Assembly: GCA_020723485.1 (NCBI GenBank)
Contig: DYIU01000005.1
Coordinates: forward strand, 171,603 to 235,602
Reading direction: 5' to 3'
Source: Acidimicrobium ferrooxidans
GTDB taxonomy: Bacteria > Actinomycetota > Geothermincolia > Fen-727 > Anoxymicrobiaceae
DNA length: 64,000 bases
Position 1 is the first letter of the stretch, and every line of letters begins with the position of its first letter. Below, piece after piece: positions 1 to 8,930 of the stretch. The notes under the pieces are model-generated. The model was not told the origin of the DNA. It was given only the letters and a program-made list of their open reading frames with translations, and searched no databases. A program made the translations under genes and the position numbers.

Positions 1-413
1 CCGATCATCCCCCGAACCGAGCTTATGTACAGCAGGTTGCCCAGGTAGTAACCGACCCTCTTCACCGCGTCGGCGGCGGTGGCGGCTCCCCCGAGGCCCG
101 GGAACCCGAACGCGTTGTTTACGGCCTCTATCAACGTCACGAGGAGTATCCCGCATCCGAAAACGAGGAACAGCGCGGGCAGGGCGGTCTCACCTGCCCC
201 GGGCCGGGGCGGCGAAGGCCCGCCGGTCTGATGCGTCACGTCGCCGCGCTCCGCCCGTTCTCCGTCGGCTTCCCTCAGCCGTGCCTGCTTCGGCCCGGAG
301 CGCCGTTGTGCCGCCGCGGGCGGAACAGGCTGTTCTGTGAGCTCAACGCCGCAAATATGACAGTTCGGGCAGCCGCAGCGTTGCTCGCGGCCGCACCTGG
401 GGCAGTAGGGCAT
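1..413 (-). CDS. Zinc-ribbon membrane protein, truncated by window start
   Basis: Manual reverse-strand translation from ATG at 413: MPYCPRCGREQRCGCPNCHICGVEL... followed by a hydrophobic segment (ALPALFLVFGCGILLVTLIEAV); open to the window edge. Confidence 0.55.
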   Translation of the reverse strand, partial: MPYCPRCGREQRCGCPNCHICGVELTEQPVPPAAAQRRSGPKQARLREADGERAERGDVTHQTGGPSPPRPGAGETALPALFLVFGCGILLVTLIEAVNNAFGFPGLGGAATAADAVKRVGYYLGNLLYISSVRGMI

Positions 414-438
414 CTCGTCTACCGGTCCTGGGGTCGAT

Positions 439-2268
439 TCACTCCACGGTCACGGTCTTGGCGAGGTTGCGCGGCTGGTCCACGTTGCGGCCCCGCAGCC
501 TCGCGATATGATATGCCAGCAGCTGGAGCGGTATGACGGTCAGCAGGGGGTACAGCATCTCCCTTGTACCGGGGACCCGGACCACGTCCTCACAGACCTT
601 CTCTATCTCGGGATCTCCGGCGGTCGCCACCGCGAGGACGGGCGCGCCGCGCGCCTTGACCTCCTCGATGTTGCTGATGATCTTGTCGTAGACCGAATCG
701 CGCGTGGCTATGACCACTACGGGGACGTTGCCGTCCAGCAGGGCGATCGGGCCGTGCTTCATCTCGCCCGCGGGGTATCCCTCGGCGTGGATGTAGGAGA
801 TCTCCTTGAGCTTCAGCGCTCCCTCCATCGCGATCGGGTAGCCGACGCTCCTTCCCAGGAACAGGAAGTCTTCACACCGGCTGTACTTCTCGGCGCACGC
901 GATTATCGCAGGCTCGCTCGCGAGCACCTCGGACATCTTGGACGGTATCGCCTTGAGCTCTTCCATGTTCGCGTGGTACCTCTCGTCGGAGACAGCTCCC
1001 CTGAGCCTGCCGAGGTACATGGCCAACAGGTACATCGCCGCCATCTGCGACGTGAATGTCTTTGTGGCGGCCACCCCGATCTCAGGGCCCGCGTGGGTAT
1101 AGATGACGCCCTCGGCCTCGCGCGTCATCTGGCTTCCCACCGTGTTGACCACGGCGACGACGCGCGCGCCGCGGCGGTTCGCCTCCCGCACCCCGGCCAG
1201 CGTGTCCATCGTCTCGCCGGACTGGCTTATCGCGACAACCAGGTCCTCGTGGTTGACCACCAGGTTGCGGTACCGGAACTCGCTCGCGATCTCTATCTCC
1301 ACCGGGAGCGATACCCACCTCTCGAACAGGTACTTCGCCAGGAGGCCCGCGTGGAAAGCGGTCCCGCAGGCCACTATCACGACGCGCCGCAGGGCACATG
1401 CCTGCTCCTGGGTCAGGCTGAGGTCGGCGAACGAGACCTCGCCCTCCGCGTCGAACTTATCCCGTATCGTGTCGCTCACCGCGGTGGGCTGCTCGTTTAT
1501 CTCCTTGAGCATGAAGTGCTCGTATCCGCCCTTCTCGGCTGCGTCCAGGTCCCAGTCGACCTCGACGACCTGCCTCGTGACCTCGTCCCCGGCGAGCGTG
1601 GTGAGGTCGTACCCGCCCCTGTCGACCTCGAGCAGCTCGTTGTCCTCCATGAACAGCACCCTGCGGGTGCTCGCCAGGAAAGCCGGCACGGCGGAGGCTA
1701 TGAAGTACTCGTCGTCGCCTACGCCGAGCGCCATGGGGCTGTCACGCCGGGCCGCCACTATCACTCCCGGCTGCTCCCTGTGGACCGTCACGACAGCGAA
1801 AGCCCCCTCTACCCTGTGGAGGCTCTCTCGCAGAGCAGCCGCCAGGTCACCTTCGTAGTGCTCCTCTATGAGGTGGGCCAGGGTCTCGGTGTCGGTCTGG
1901 GAACGGAAGACATGGCCCGCGGCCTCGAGCTCTCCCCGCAGCTGCACGAAGTTCTCGATGATGCCGTTGTGCACCACCGCGATATCGCCCTTGCAGTCGA
2001 GGTGCGGGTGGGCGTTTGCCTCAGTGGGAGCGCCGTGGGTCGCCCAGCGGGTGTGGCCGACGCCTACGGTCCCGGGAAGGTCCAGGCCGGTGATGGCCTC
2101 GCCCAGGGCGTCGAGATTGCCTACCACCCTCACGTGCCCGAGGGCACCCTCGGCCGAGACGATGGCCAGGCCGGCGGAGTCGTAGCCTCGGTACTCGAGC
2201 CGCCTCAGTCCGTCGTACAGTATCGACTTGGCCTCGCGGTTACCCAGGTATCCGACTATTCCGCACAT
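439..2268 (-). CDS. glmS: Glutamine-fructose-6-phosphate aminotransferase (isomerizing)
   Basis: MCGIVGYLG N-terminus (Cys nucleophile), SIS domains, C-terminal DQPRNLAKTVTVE. Confidence 0.98.
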   Translation of the reverse strand: MCGIVGYLGNREAKSILYDGLRRLEYRGYDSAGLAIVSAEGALGHVRVVGNLDALGEAITGLDLPGTVGVGHTRWATHGAPTEANAHPHLDCKGDIAVVHNGIIENFVQLRGELEAAGHVFRSQTDTETLAHLIEEHYEGDLAAALRESLHRVEGAFAVVTVHREQPGVIVAARRDSPMALGVGDDEYFIASAVPAFLASTRRVLFMEDNELLEVDRGGYDLTTLAGDEVTRQVVEVDWDLDAAEKGGYEHFMLKEINEQPTAVSDTIRDKFDAEGEVSFADLSLTQEQACALRRVVIVACGTAFHAGLLAKYLFERWVSLPVEIEIASEFRYRNLVVNHEDLVVAISQSGETMDTLAGVREANRRGARVVAVVNTVGSQMTREAEGVIYTHAGPEIGVAATKTFTSQMAAMYLLAMYLGRLRGAVSDERYHANMEELKAIPSKMSEVLASEPAIIACAEKYSRCEDFLFLGRSVGYPIAMEGALKLKEISYIHAEGYPAGEMKHGPIALLDGNVPVVVIATRDSVYDKIISNIEEVKARGAPVLAVATAGDPEIEKVCEDVVRVPGTREMLYPLLTVIPLQLLAYHIARLRGRNVDQPRNLAKTVTVE

Positions 2269-2290
2269 AGGCCTCCCGCCGCAGCTCTCG

Positions 2291-3616
2291 TCACCGGTCG
2301 AGGTCCTTCAGGATGGCGTCCGCGATGCCGCGGGCCACCTCTTCCGCCTTGCGTTCGCTCGTCGCCTCGACCATCACCCTCTCCACAGCCTCGGTGCCGG
2401 AGGAGCGTACAAGCACTCTTCCTCTTTCGCCCAGTTCATTCTCGTACCTTTTTATGGTCGCCCACGCAGGCATGTCAGGCTCGAGCCTCCTGCCCGACTT
2501 CGCCCTTACGTTGATGAGGACCTGGGGGAACTTCTCCATGACGGAGCAAAGGGTCGATAGCGTCTCGCCGGTCTCCATGGTTATCCCCGCGAGTATCAGG
2601 GCGGTGAGGGTCCCGTCGCCGGTGGAGGCGTGTTCCCTGAAAATGATGTGCCCGGACTGCTCGCCGCCCACCACCGCGCCCGTGGCGACCATATGCTCCA
2701 TCACGTACCGGTCGCCGACCTGTGTCTGGACGGATTCGATACCCGACTCCTCGAGCGCCCTGTAGAAGCCCAGGTTGCTCATGACCGTGGAGACGACCAT
2801 GGGCGGGTGCAGGAGCCCCCGTTCCAGGAGGTGGCGCGCGGCGACCACCATCATGTAATCCCCGTCTCTTACCTCGCCCGTCTCGTCGGCGCAGATGCAC
2901 CTGTCCGCGTCACCGTCCAGCGCGAACCCGATCTCTGCTTTCCAGCTCTTGACCAGGTCACAGAGCCGCTCGGGGTGCGTAGAGCCGCAGTCGAGGTTGA
3001 TATTCGTGCCATCGGGCTCGACCCCGATGGTCTCGACCAGGGCTCCCAGCTCCCTGAACGCCGTGGGGCACACCCTGAAGGCCGCGCCGTTCGCGCAGTC
3101 GAGCGCCACCTTGTGCCCTTCGAGGTCCAGGTTGACGCACTCCAGGAGGTGTCCGACGTAGCGGTCTTCAGCGTCATCGACGAGCCTTGCGGAGCCCACC
3201 GGCCTTGCATCTTCCGACTCTTCGAGCCCCTCGAACGCCGCCTCGATGGCGTGCTCGGTGTCGTCGGGCAGCTTGACCCCGCCCGGCCCGAAGAACTTGA
3301 TGCCGTTGTCCCGGTAAGGATTGTGGGAGGCGGATATGACCACGCCCGCATCAGCGTCGAGGTCTTCCGTCAGGAAGGCGACCGCCGGCGTAGGCACGAC
3401 GCCGGCCGACAGCACCTCCGCGCCCTCCGAGAGAAGCCCGGCCACCAGGGCTGATTCCAGCATCGGCCCGGACTCGCGCGTGTCCCGCCCGACTACGACC
3501 CTGCTGCGGCCGGACAGCGCCCGCACCGCCGCGCGTCCCAGGCGGAGGGCGAGCTCAGGGGTGAGGTCGAGATTGGCCTCTCCCCTGATTCCGTCAGTTC
3601 CGAAGTATTTCTTCAA
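2291..3616 (-). CDS. glmM: Phosphoglucosamine mutase
   Basis: FGTDGIRGEAN, active-site ISASHNPYRDNGIKFF, DGDADR, RSSGTE motifs. Confidence 0.97.
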   Translation of the reverse strand: MKKYFGTDGIRGEANLDLTPELALRLGRAAVRALSGRSRVVVGRDTRESGPMLESALVAGLLSEGAEVLSAGVVPTPAVAFLTEDLDADAGVVISASHNPYRDNGIKFFGPGGVKLPDDTEHAIEAAFEGLEESEDARPVGSARLVDDAEDRYVGHLLECVNLDLEGHKVALDCANGAAFRVCPTAFRELGALVETIGVEPDGTNINLDCGSTHPERLCDLVKSWKAEIGFALDGDADRCICADETGEVRDGDYMMVVAARHLLERGLLHPPMVVSTVMSNLGFYRALEESGIESVQTQVGDRYVMEHMVATGAVVGGEQSGHIIFREHASTGDGTLTALILAGITMETGETLSTLCSVMEKFPQVLINVRAKSGRRLEPDMPAWATIKRYENELGERGRVLVRSSGTEAVERVMVEATSERKAEEVARGIADAILKDLDR

Positions 3617-3771
3617 GTAACCTCACAACGCCGCAACGGTCTACGAGCAATATATCATACGGGAATCCGGTTCCCGCACAAGCCGTGAAGCCCGCGCGCG
3701 GAACAACGGGAGAACCCTCGGCAGGTGCCTGTGCAAATGGGAGAGAATGCCCAACGGGTCCCGGGTACGCG

Positions 3772-4164
3772 CTAGCGCTTTGAGAACTGAGGCCGCTTCC
3801 GGGCGCCCTTGAGTCCGTATTTCTTACGCTCCTTGATGCGGGCGTCCCGGGTGAGGTAGCCGCCCTTCTTCAGCTCTCCGCGGAGTGTCTCGTCCGACTC
3901 CACAAGGGCCCTGGCGATACCAAGCCGAAGCGCCCCGGCCTGGCCGGACATGCCGCCGCCCTCTATCTTGGCGACGACGTTGTAGTTGCCCTTGAGCTCG
4001 AGGTGGACCAGGGGCGCGAGCGCTTCTATGCGGTGCCTCCTGTTAGGGAAGTAGTTGTCGAGCGGCCTGTTGTTGACGGTCACGTCACCGGTGCCGGGGT
4101 AGATACGCACCCTGGCGACCGATTCCTTGCGGCGTCCCGTTCCCCTGAAGAATTCCTCTGCCAA
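3772..4164 (-). CDS. rpsI: 30S ribosomal protein S9
   Basis: [14 protein letters not shown] ... [15 protein letters not shown]-terminus. Confidence 0.98.
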   Translation of the reverse strand: MAEEFFRGTGRRKESVARVRIYPGTGDVTVNNRPLDNYFPNRRHRIEALAPLVHLELKGNYNVVAKIEGGGMSGQAGALRLGIARALVESDETLRGELKKGGYLTRDARIKERKKYGLKGARKRPQFSKR

Positions 4165-4179
4165 TCCTCTTCCTTGTCT

Positions 4180-4629
4180 CTAGAGCTCGAGCGGCTCCGG
4201 CTTCTGGGCGGCGTGCGGGTGCTCGCCGCCGGGATAGACATGGAGCTTGCGAAGCATCGCCCGCCCCAGCCGGTTCTTGGGAAGCATCCCCTGGACCGCG
4301 TGGATCACCACCTGCTCCGGACGCCTCTCGAGCATCACCTCGTACGGCGTCTCTTTGAGGCCTCCCGGGTAGCCGCTGTGGTGATAGTAGACCTTCTTGG
4401 TCTCCTTGCCCCCGGTGACGGCCACCTTCTCGGCGTTGATCACTATCACGTGGTCCCCGGTGTCCATGCTCGGCGTGAACATCGGCTTGTGCTTGCCCCG
4501 CAGCACGGTCGCCACCTCGGTGGCGAGACGGCCCAGCACCTGGCCGTCCGCGTCTACCACGTACCACTTTCGTTCTATGTCCTTCGGCCTGGCCGAATAC
4601 GTGTTCTTCGTGAGCTTGAGATTGGCCAT
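4180..4629 (-). CDS. rplM: 50S ribosomal protein L13
   Basis: [55 protein letters not shown]; directly upstream of rpsI. Confidence 0.98.
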   Translation of the reverse strand: MANLKLTKNTYSARPKDIERKWYVVDADGQVLGRLATEVATVLRGKHKPMFTPSMDTGDHVIVINAEKVAVTGGKETKKVYYHHSGYPGGLKETPYEVMLERRPEQVVIHAVQGMLPKNRLGRAMLRKLHVYPGGEHPHAAQKPEPLEL

Positions 4630-4702
4630 GCAAACCCTCGTAAAAATGACGCCCGCCCGGGCGTCAACGTACGTTGAATCATAGGTTAATCAGGCCTGGG
4701 TG

Positions 4703-5800
4703 TCAATGGAAGTAGGCGTTGATGCCCTGGACTATCTGCGCTGCCACCTGGTCCTGCCCCGAGGCGTTGCCGCGGACCAGCTCCATCCTGTTCTCGATGC
4801 ACACTACCGGGACCCGCGACAGCACGCTCCCGACAAGGGCGGTCGGGTGCCCCGGGGGGGTGCCGTTTCCCTGGCTGGTGCCCCCGGTATCGTCCCTCAC
4901 GGTGAGGCCGAGCGCCGAAGCCAGGTCACCGGCCAGGCGGTCGCTCTCGGCTGCGACGCCGGAATCGATCACCGTTATCCTCGAGGGGTCGGACGCCGGG
5001 CACCTGGCGCCGTTCTGCGGTGCGCGCATCACCCCCGTGAAGCCCGAATCGTCGTAGTGGAGCCTGACCATGATGCTGCACGCGTTGCCGATGTCCGCCC
5101 TGGTGCGCAGGGAGGCGTAGCCCGCCGCCCCGTCCCTGGTCAGCCTCACGGAGTATCCGGCCTGCTCCAGTCGGGTCTTGAGCCTCTGGGCGAGCTCCCA
5201 CATGGCCTGGACCTCTCCGGACGCGCCGGTGTTATCACCGACGTTGAGGCCCGTGGCGGGGTCGATCTCGCTTCCGCTCCTGCCGGAGTGCCCGGGATCG
5301 ACGCAGACGGTGCGCGCCGCGGCGGGCGCCGGGGCCGCCCCCTGCTCCTGGGGCGCCGCCTGTTCCGCAGAAGGCGGCTGGCCGGGCTCCACGCCCTCCT
5401 CCCCTGTGAGTTCTGGGGCGGCGTGGAGGCCTTTGAGCCTGACCGTCACCACCTCGTCCCCTTCAGCGCTGGTCCCCGGCTTCGGGTCCTGGCTCACGAC
5501 CTCGAGGCCTCCGTACTCACCGGAATCGTCCTGAGTCGGGTCCACCTCGATAGAGAGCCCGGACCCCTCGACCTTCTTCCTGGCCCCGTCGAACGTGAGT
5601 CCCCTCACATCGGGCACCGTTCCGTCGCCCCCGCCGACGGTGAGAAGCACTATGAGCGCCGTGACGACGCAGGCTGCGATTACAAGGCCGGCAATGGCGA
5701 GCGCCCCGGTCCCGGCCCTGTGGCGGCCGGCCTGCGGGCGTGCGCGCTCGCCCCGTCGGGCCGTTGCGTCTGCGGTTCTCAGTCCGTTGTCTTCACTCAT
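4703..5800 (-). CDS. N-acetylmuramoyl-L-alanine amidase (Amidase_3-like) with TM segment and PASTA-like domain
   Basis: TM helix, PASTA-like VPDVRGLTFDGARKKVEGSGL...SQDPKPGT, then VCVDPGHSG...RLTRDG...R...ADIGNA. Confidence 0.85.
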   Translation of the reverse strand: MSEDNGLRTADATARRGERARPQAGRHRAGTGALAIAGLVIAACVVTALIVLLTVGGGDGTVPDVRGLTFDGARKKVEGSGLSIEVDPTQDDSGEYGGLEVVSQDPKPGTSAEGDEVVTVRLKGLHAAPELTGEEGVEPGQPPSAEQAAPQEQGAAPAPAAARTVCVDPGHSGRSGSEIDPATGLNVGDNTGASGEVQAMWELAQRLKTRLEQAGYSVRLTRDGAAGYASLRTRADIGNACSIMVRLHYDDSGFTGVMRAPQNGARCPASDPSRITVIDSGVAAESDRLAGDLASALGLTVRDDTGGTSQGNGTPPGHPTALVGSVLSRVPVVCIENRMELVRGNASGQDQVAAQIVQGINAYFH

Positions 5801-5960
5801 GGTCGAAACACCGGGGACACCTCGCCCCCCTTTAGAAGATTATAAGGAAGCGCTCCATGCTCCTTCAAAGACGCCCGTCACCCAGGATAGACGCCCGGGA
5901 CGCACGGTGGGTTTGCGCCGCGGTGCCGGGTCGTGGCCCATGGGATATACTTACCTTGAG

Positions 5961-7016
5961 ATGAAGCCCTCAGTAATCCGAAGATATCTCAAATCCTCCC
6001 AGTCCGGTGGCACGGTCCTTATCGTCTCCATAGTAGCCCTCTGCCTGGCCGCGGCCGTTGCGGGAGGCGTGGCGATATGGGCCTCTGCCGGGCAGGAGAA
6101 ATCCCCACCACCAGACGTCAAGGTCGACCGGTATGAGCCGGCCGAGCGCCTGCCTCGCGCCATGACACCCGAACCGTCCGCTCCGGCAACGAGCGCCCCG
6201 GCGCCGCAGCCCGCCTCCTTCGATACCTCTCTGGCCATGTCTCACGTGGCGTACCTCTCCCAGTCGATAGGCGACAGGGAGCAGGGCACGGCGGGTGAGT
6301 CCGCGGCGGCGCTCTACGTTCAGGGCCAGCTCTCCTCGTACGGTTACGCCGTCGCTGCCCAGTCGGTCCCCATCCCTGTCACAGGGCGGACAACGCAGAA
6401 CATCACGGCCGTCCTTCCAGGGACCCAGCGGCCCGGACGGACCGTGGTACTGGGTGCCCACATAGATACGAAGGGAGGTCCCGGGGCCAACGATAACGCC
6501 ACCGGGGTCGGAGTCCTCCTCGAGCTGGCCAGGGTGCTCAAGATCAACATGAGACAGGTGCCGACCGTGGAGTTCGCATTCTTCGGCGGTGAAGAGATCG
6601 CCTCCGGGGGCTCGCCCGACCAGCACCACTGGGGCTCGCAGCACTTCCTCGACTCCCTGCCGCCTGAAGAAAGGCAGCAACTGGCAGGCATGATCTCGGT
6701 CGATATGGTCGGGGCGGGCGACCGATTCTATGTCAACAGCATGGGGCTCTCGCGCCAGACCCTGCGCGACATGATATTGACCCTCGGCTCAGCCAGGGGG
6801 ATGACCTGCAGGCAAGACCCCGGATGGAGCGACCACGAGCCGTTCGAAAGAGCGGGCATCCCCTCCGCGTGGCTGGAATACACAGGGGGTAATCCCTACC
6901 ACGAGCCGACGGACGTCTTCGCCTCTGTGGACCAGTCGCACGTCGCTACCGCCGGGTCATTGCTTCAGGAGTTCTTCGAGAGCTACCTGACAGGCGAGCG
7001 CACCGACCAGTTGTAG
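5961..7016 (+). CDS. M28-family metallopeptidase, membrane anchored
   Basis: ORF 5595-7016, likely start ATG 5961; VVLGAHIDTKGGPGANDNATGVGVLLELAR, FFGGEE, SDHEPF. Confidence 0.85.
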   Translation: MKPSVIRRYLKSSQSGGTVLIVSIVALCLAAAVAGGVAIWASAGQEKSPPPDVKVDRYEPAERLPRAMTPEPSAPATSAPAPQPASFDTSLAMSHVAYLSQSIGDREQGTAGESAAALYVQGQLSSYGYAVAAQSVPIPVTGRTTQNITAVLPGTQRPGRTVVLGAHIDTKGGPGANDNATGVGVLLELARVLKINMRQVPTVEFAFFGGEEIASGGSPDQHHWGSQHFLDSLPPEERQQLAGMISVDMVGAGDRFYVNSMGLSRQTLRDMILTLGSARGMTCRQDPGWSDHEPFERAGIPSAWLEYTGGNPYHEPTDVFASVDQSHVATAGSLLQEFFESYLTGERTDQL

Positions 7017-7028
7017 GGTGGTGGCAGG

Positions 7029-8060
7029 CTACCTGGCAACCGCGGCCTTGCAGTACTCCTCGTCGAGGTCGAGGATGTAATCCCTCAGCAGGTCGACCAG
7101 CTCACAGACGAGGCTGCTCGATGCGTGGGCGAGGCTGTCGGAAGCGGTGTGTACCGCCGGGTCGGGCTTGCCGCCCGGCAGCATCCGTTCCATCCAGACC
7201 GCGGGGATCCCGGCGAGCCCGAACGGCTCGTGGTCGCTCGCCTCCCCCGGGTTCTGGTAGGCGTTGAGGCCTTTCTTCTGCGCCGCAGCGACGAGGCTCT
7301 GCGCGAGGCCGGGAGACGCCGCGCCCCAGTCCCGGAAATGCACCTCGGGCCCGACCGCTATCATGTCGGCGGAGACCATCCCGACTATCTTCGCCCTCTC
7401 CTCGGGAGGCTGGGTGCCGAGGTAATACGTGGAGCCTATCCTCTTGGGATTCCGCTGCGGCCCGAAATCCTCCTCGGAGCCGAAGAGGAGGAACCTGATC
7501 TCAGTGAGGTGCCTGGTCCCTTTGGCGGTTCGCGCCAGTTCCAGCACCGCGGCGCACCCGGAGGCGTCGTCGTTCGCGCCGGGCGAGCCCGAGCGGCTGT
7601 CGATGTGCCCGCTCACCAGGAACGTGTACTTGTCGGACGTCCCGGCGTCGGCGGTCACCAGGTCCACCGATTTGTTGCCGTTCGGCAGGGTGAACTCGAT
7701 CCAGCCTACCTCGTATCCCATCTTCTCCAGCTCGCCCTTGAGGTAGGTAGCCGCTGTAAGCTCGGCCTGCGTCCCCTCCACCCTGGGGCCTATCTGCTCG
7801 CTGAGGTAGGCCATGGCGCTCTGCACCCGCGCCGGGTCTGCGGCCTGCGGCTCCGCGTACTCTTTCTTCTTCTTCGCAGCCGCCTCTTTAGCTTCAGTCT
7901 TCTTCTCTTCGGAAGTCGATTTCGGTTTGAGCACGTAGTAGTGGATGTAGAACCCGGCGGCGGCGCCTATGACCAGCCCGAGGAAGAAGAGCCCGACCAA
8001 TATCCACCTGGAGCGCCTGGTGCTCTTCCTCTTCTTCCTGACCTGCCTGTTCTTCGCCAT
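7029..8060 (-). CDS. M28-family metallopeptidase, membrane anchored
   Basis: Single N-terminal TM; SGHIDSRSGSPGANDDASGCAAVLELAR, LFGSEED, SDHEPFGLAGIPAVW. Confidence 0.85.
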   Translation of the reverse strand: MAKNRQVRKKRKSTRRSRWILVGLFFLGLVIGAAAGFYIHYYVLKPKSTSEEKKTEAKEAAAKKKKEYAEPQAADPARVQSAMAYLSEQIGPRVEGTQAELTAATYLKGELEKMGYEVGWIEFTLPNGNKSVDLVTADAGTSDKYTFLVSGHIDSRSGSPGANDDASGCAAVLELARTAKGTRHLTEIRFLLFGSEEDFGPQRNPKRIGSTYYLGTQPPEERAKIVGMVSADMIAVGPEVHFRDWGAASPGLAQSLVAAAQKKGLNAYQNPGEASDHEPFGLAGIPAVWMERMLPGGKPDPAVHTASDSLAHASSSLVCELVDLLRDYILDLDEEYCKAAVAR

Positions 8061-8083
8061 GCCTCTTCCCGGTCGCCGGACAG

Positions 8084-8887
8084 CTACATTATAAGGTTAT
8101 CCCCCTGCCCGCCCGCATCCTTCCGGTAGGCTACCTGCCAGAGGAACAGGCCCCGGGCCGGCAGGGGGTCGGCGCAGGGCTTCGCGGCCGGGTTTTCGAT
8201 GCAGGCGGACAGTTCCTCGAGGTTTATCTTGCCGGAGCCGACGGATACTGCGGCGCCCGCCATGATGCGCACCATCCTGTAGAGGAATGAGTCGGCCCTC
8301 ACCCTGATGCTGACCAGGCCCTCGAATATCTCCACGGTGTCGCAGGCCAGGACGTCGCGCACGGAGGACTCATCGGGGGACTTCGCCCGGAACGCGGAGA
8401 AATCATGCCGCCCCACGAACGCCCCGCAGGCCTCGTTCATCTTCTCCACGTCCAGCTCCCTGGAGTAATGGTAGGTGAACTCGTCCAGGAGCGCGGACGG
8501 CGCCGCCCTGTTCAAGATGAAGTAGCGGTACTCCCGCCATAACGCATCGCGCCTGGGGTCGAAGCCGTCAGCAACGGGCCTCATCGTGGTAGCGGCGACC
8601 CCCTCGGGGAGGAGAGCGTTGAGGCTCACCAGGGTCCTGGCCGCGTCCACCTCGCCCGGCATGTCGAACGCCGCCGCCTGTCCCACGGCGTGCGCCCCGG
8701 TGTCGGTCCGGCCGGCCCCGAAGACCCTTATCTCCCGGCCGGTCAGGGCGACCAGCGCCCCCTCCAGGGCTCCCTGGATGGTCGGCAGACCCGGCTGTTT
8801 CTGGAAACCGTGAAACATCGTCCCACGGTACTCGAGCGTAACATGATACCTCGGCAACGCGCGTTCCTTTCCTGCTCTCGAGACCAC
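8084..8887 (-). CDS. truA: tRNA pseudouridine synthase A (start may be internal)
   Basis: YRGTMFHGFQKQPGLPTIQGALEGAL, GAGRTDTGAHAVGQAAAF, FLYRMVRIMAGAAVSVG. Confidence 0.95.
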   Translation of the reverse strand: MVSRAGKERALPRYHVTLEYRGTMFHGFQKQPGLPTIQGALEGALVALTGREIRVFGAGRTDTGAHAVGQAAAFDMPGEVDAARTLVSLNALLPEGVAATTMRPVADGFDPRRDALWREYRYFILNRAAPSALLDEFTYHYSRELDVEKMNEACGAFVGRHDFSAFRAKSPDESSVRDVLACDTVEIFEGLVSIRVRADSFLYRMVRIMAGAAVSVGSGKINLEELSACIENPAAKPCADPLPARGLFLWQVAYRKDAGGQGDNLIM

Positions 8888-8930
8888 CAGCGAGCTCGTC
8901 GACAGTCCGGCCGGGTGGCCGGCGGCTCGC

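Noticed and set aside
508-2514. 668-aa ORF antisense to glmS (and similar long antisense ORFs, e.g. 10380-12284, 27872-29002, 33836-34699)
   Set aside because: High-GC codon structure keeps the opposite strand open; translations are low-complexity and show no recognisable domains, while the real genes lie opposite.
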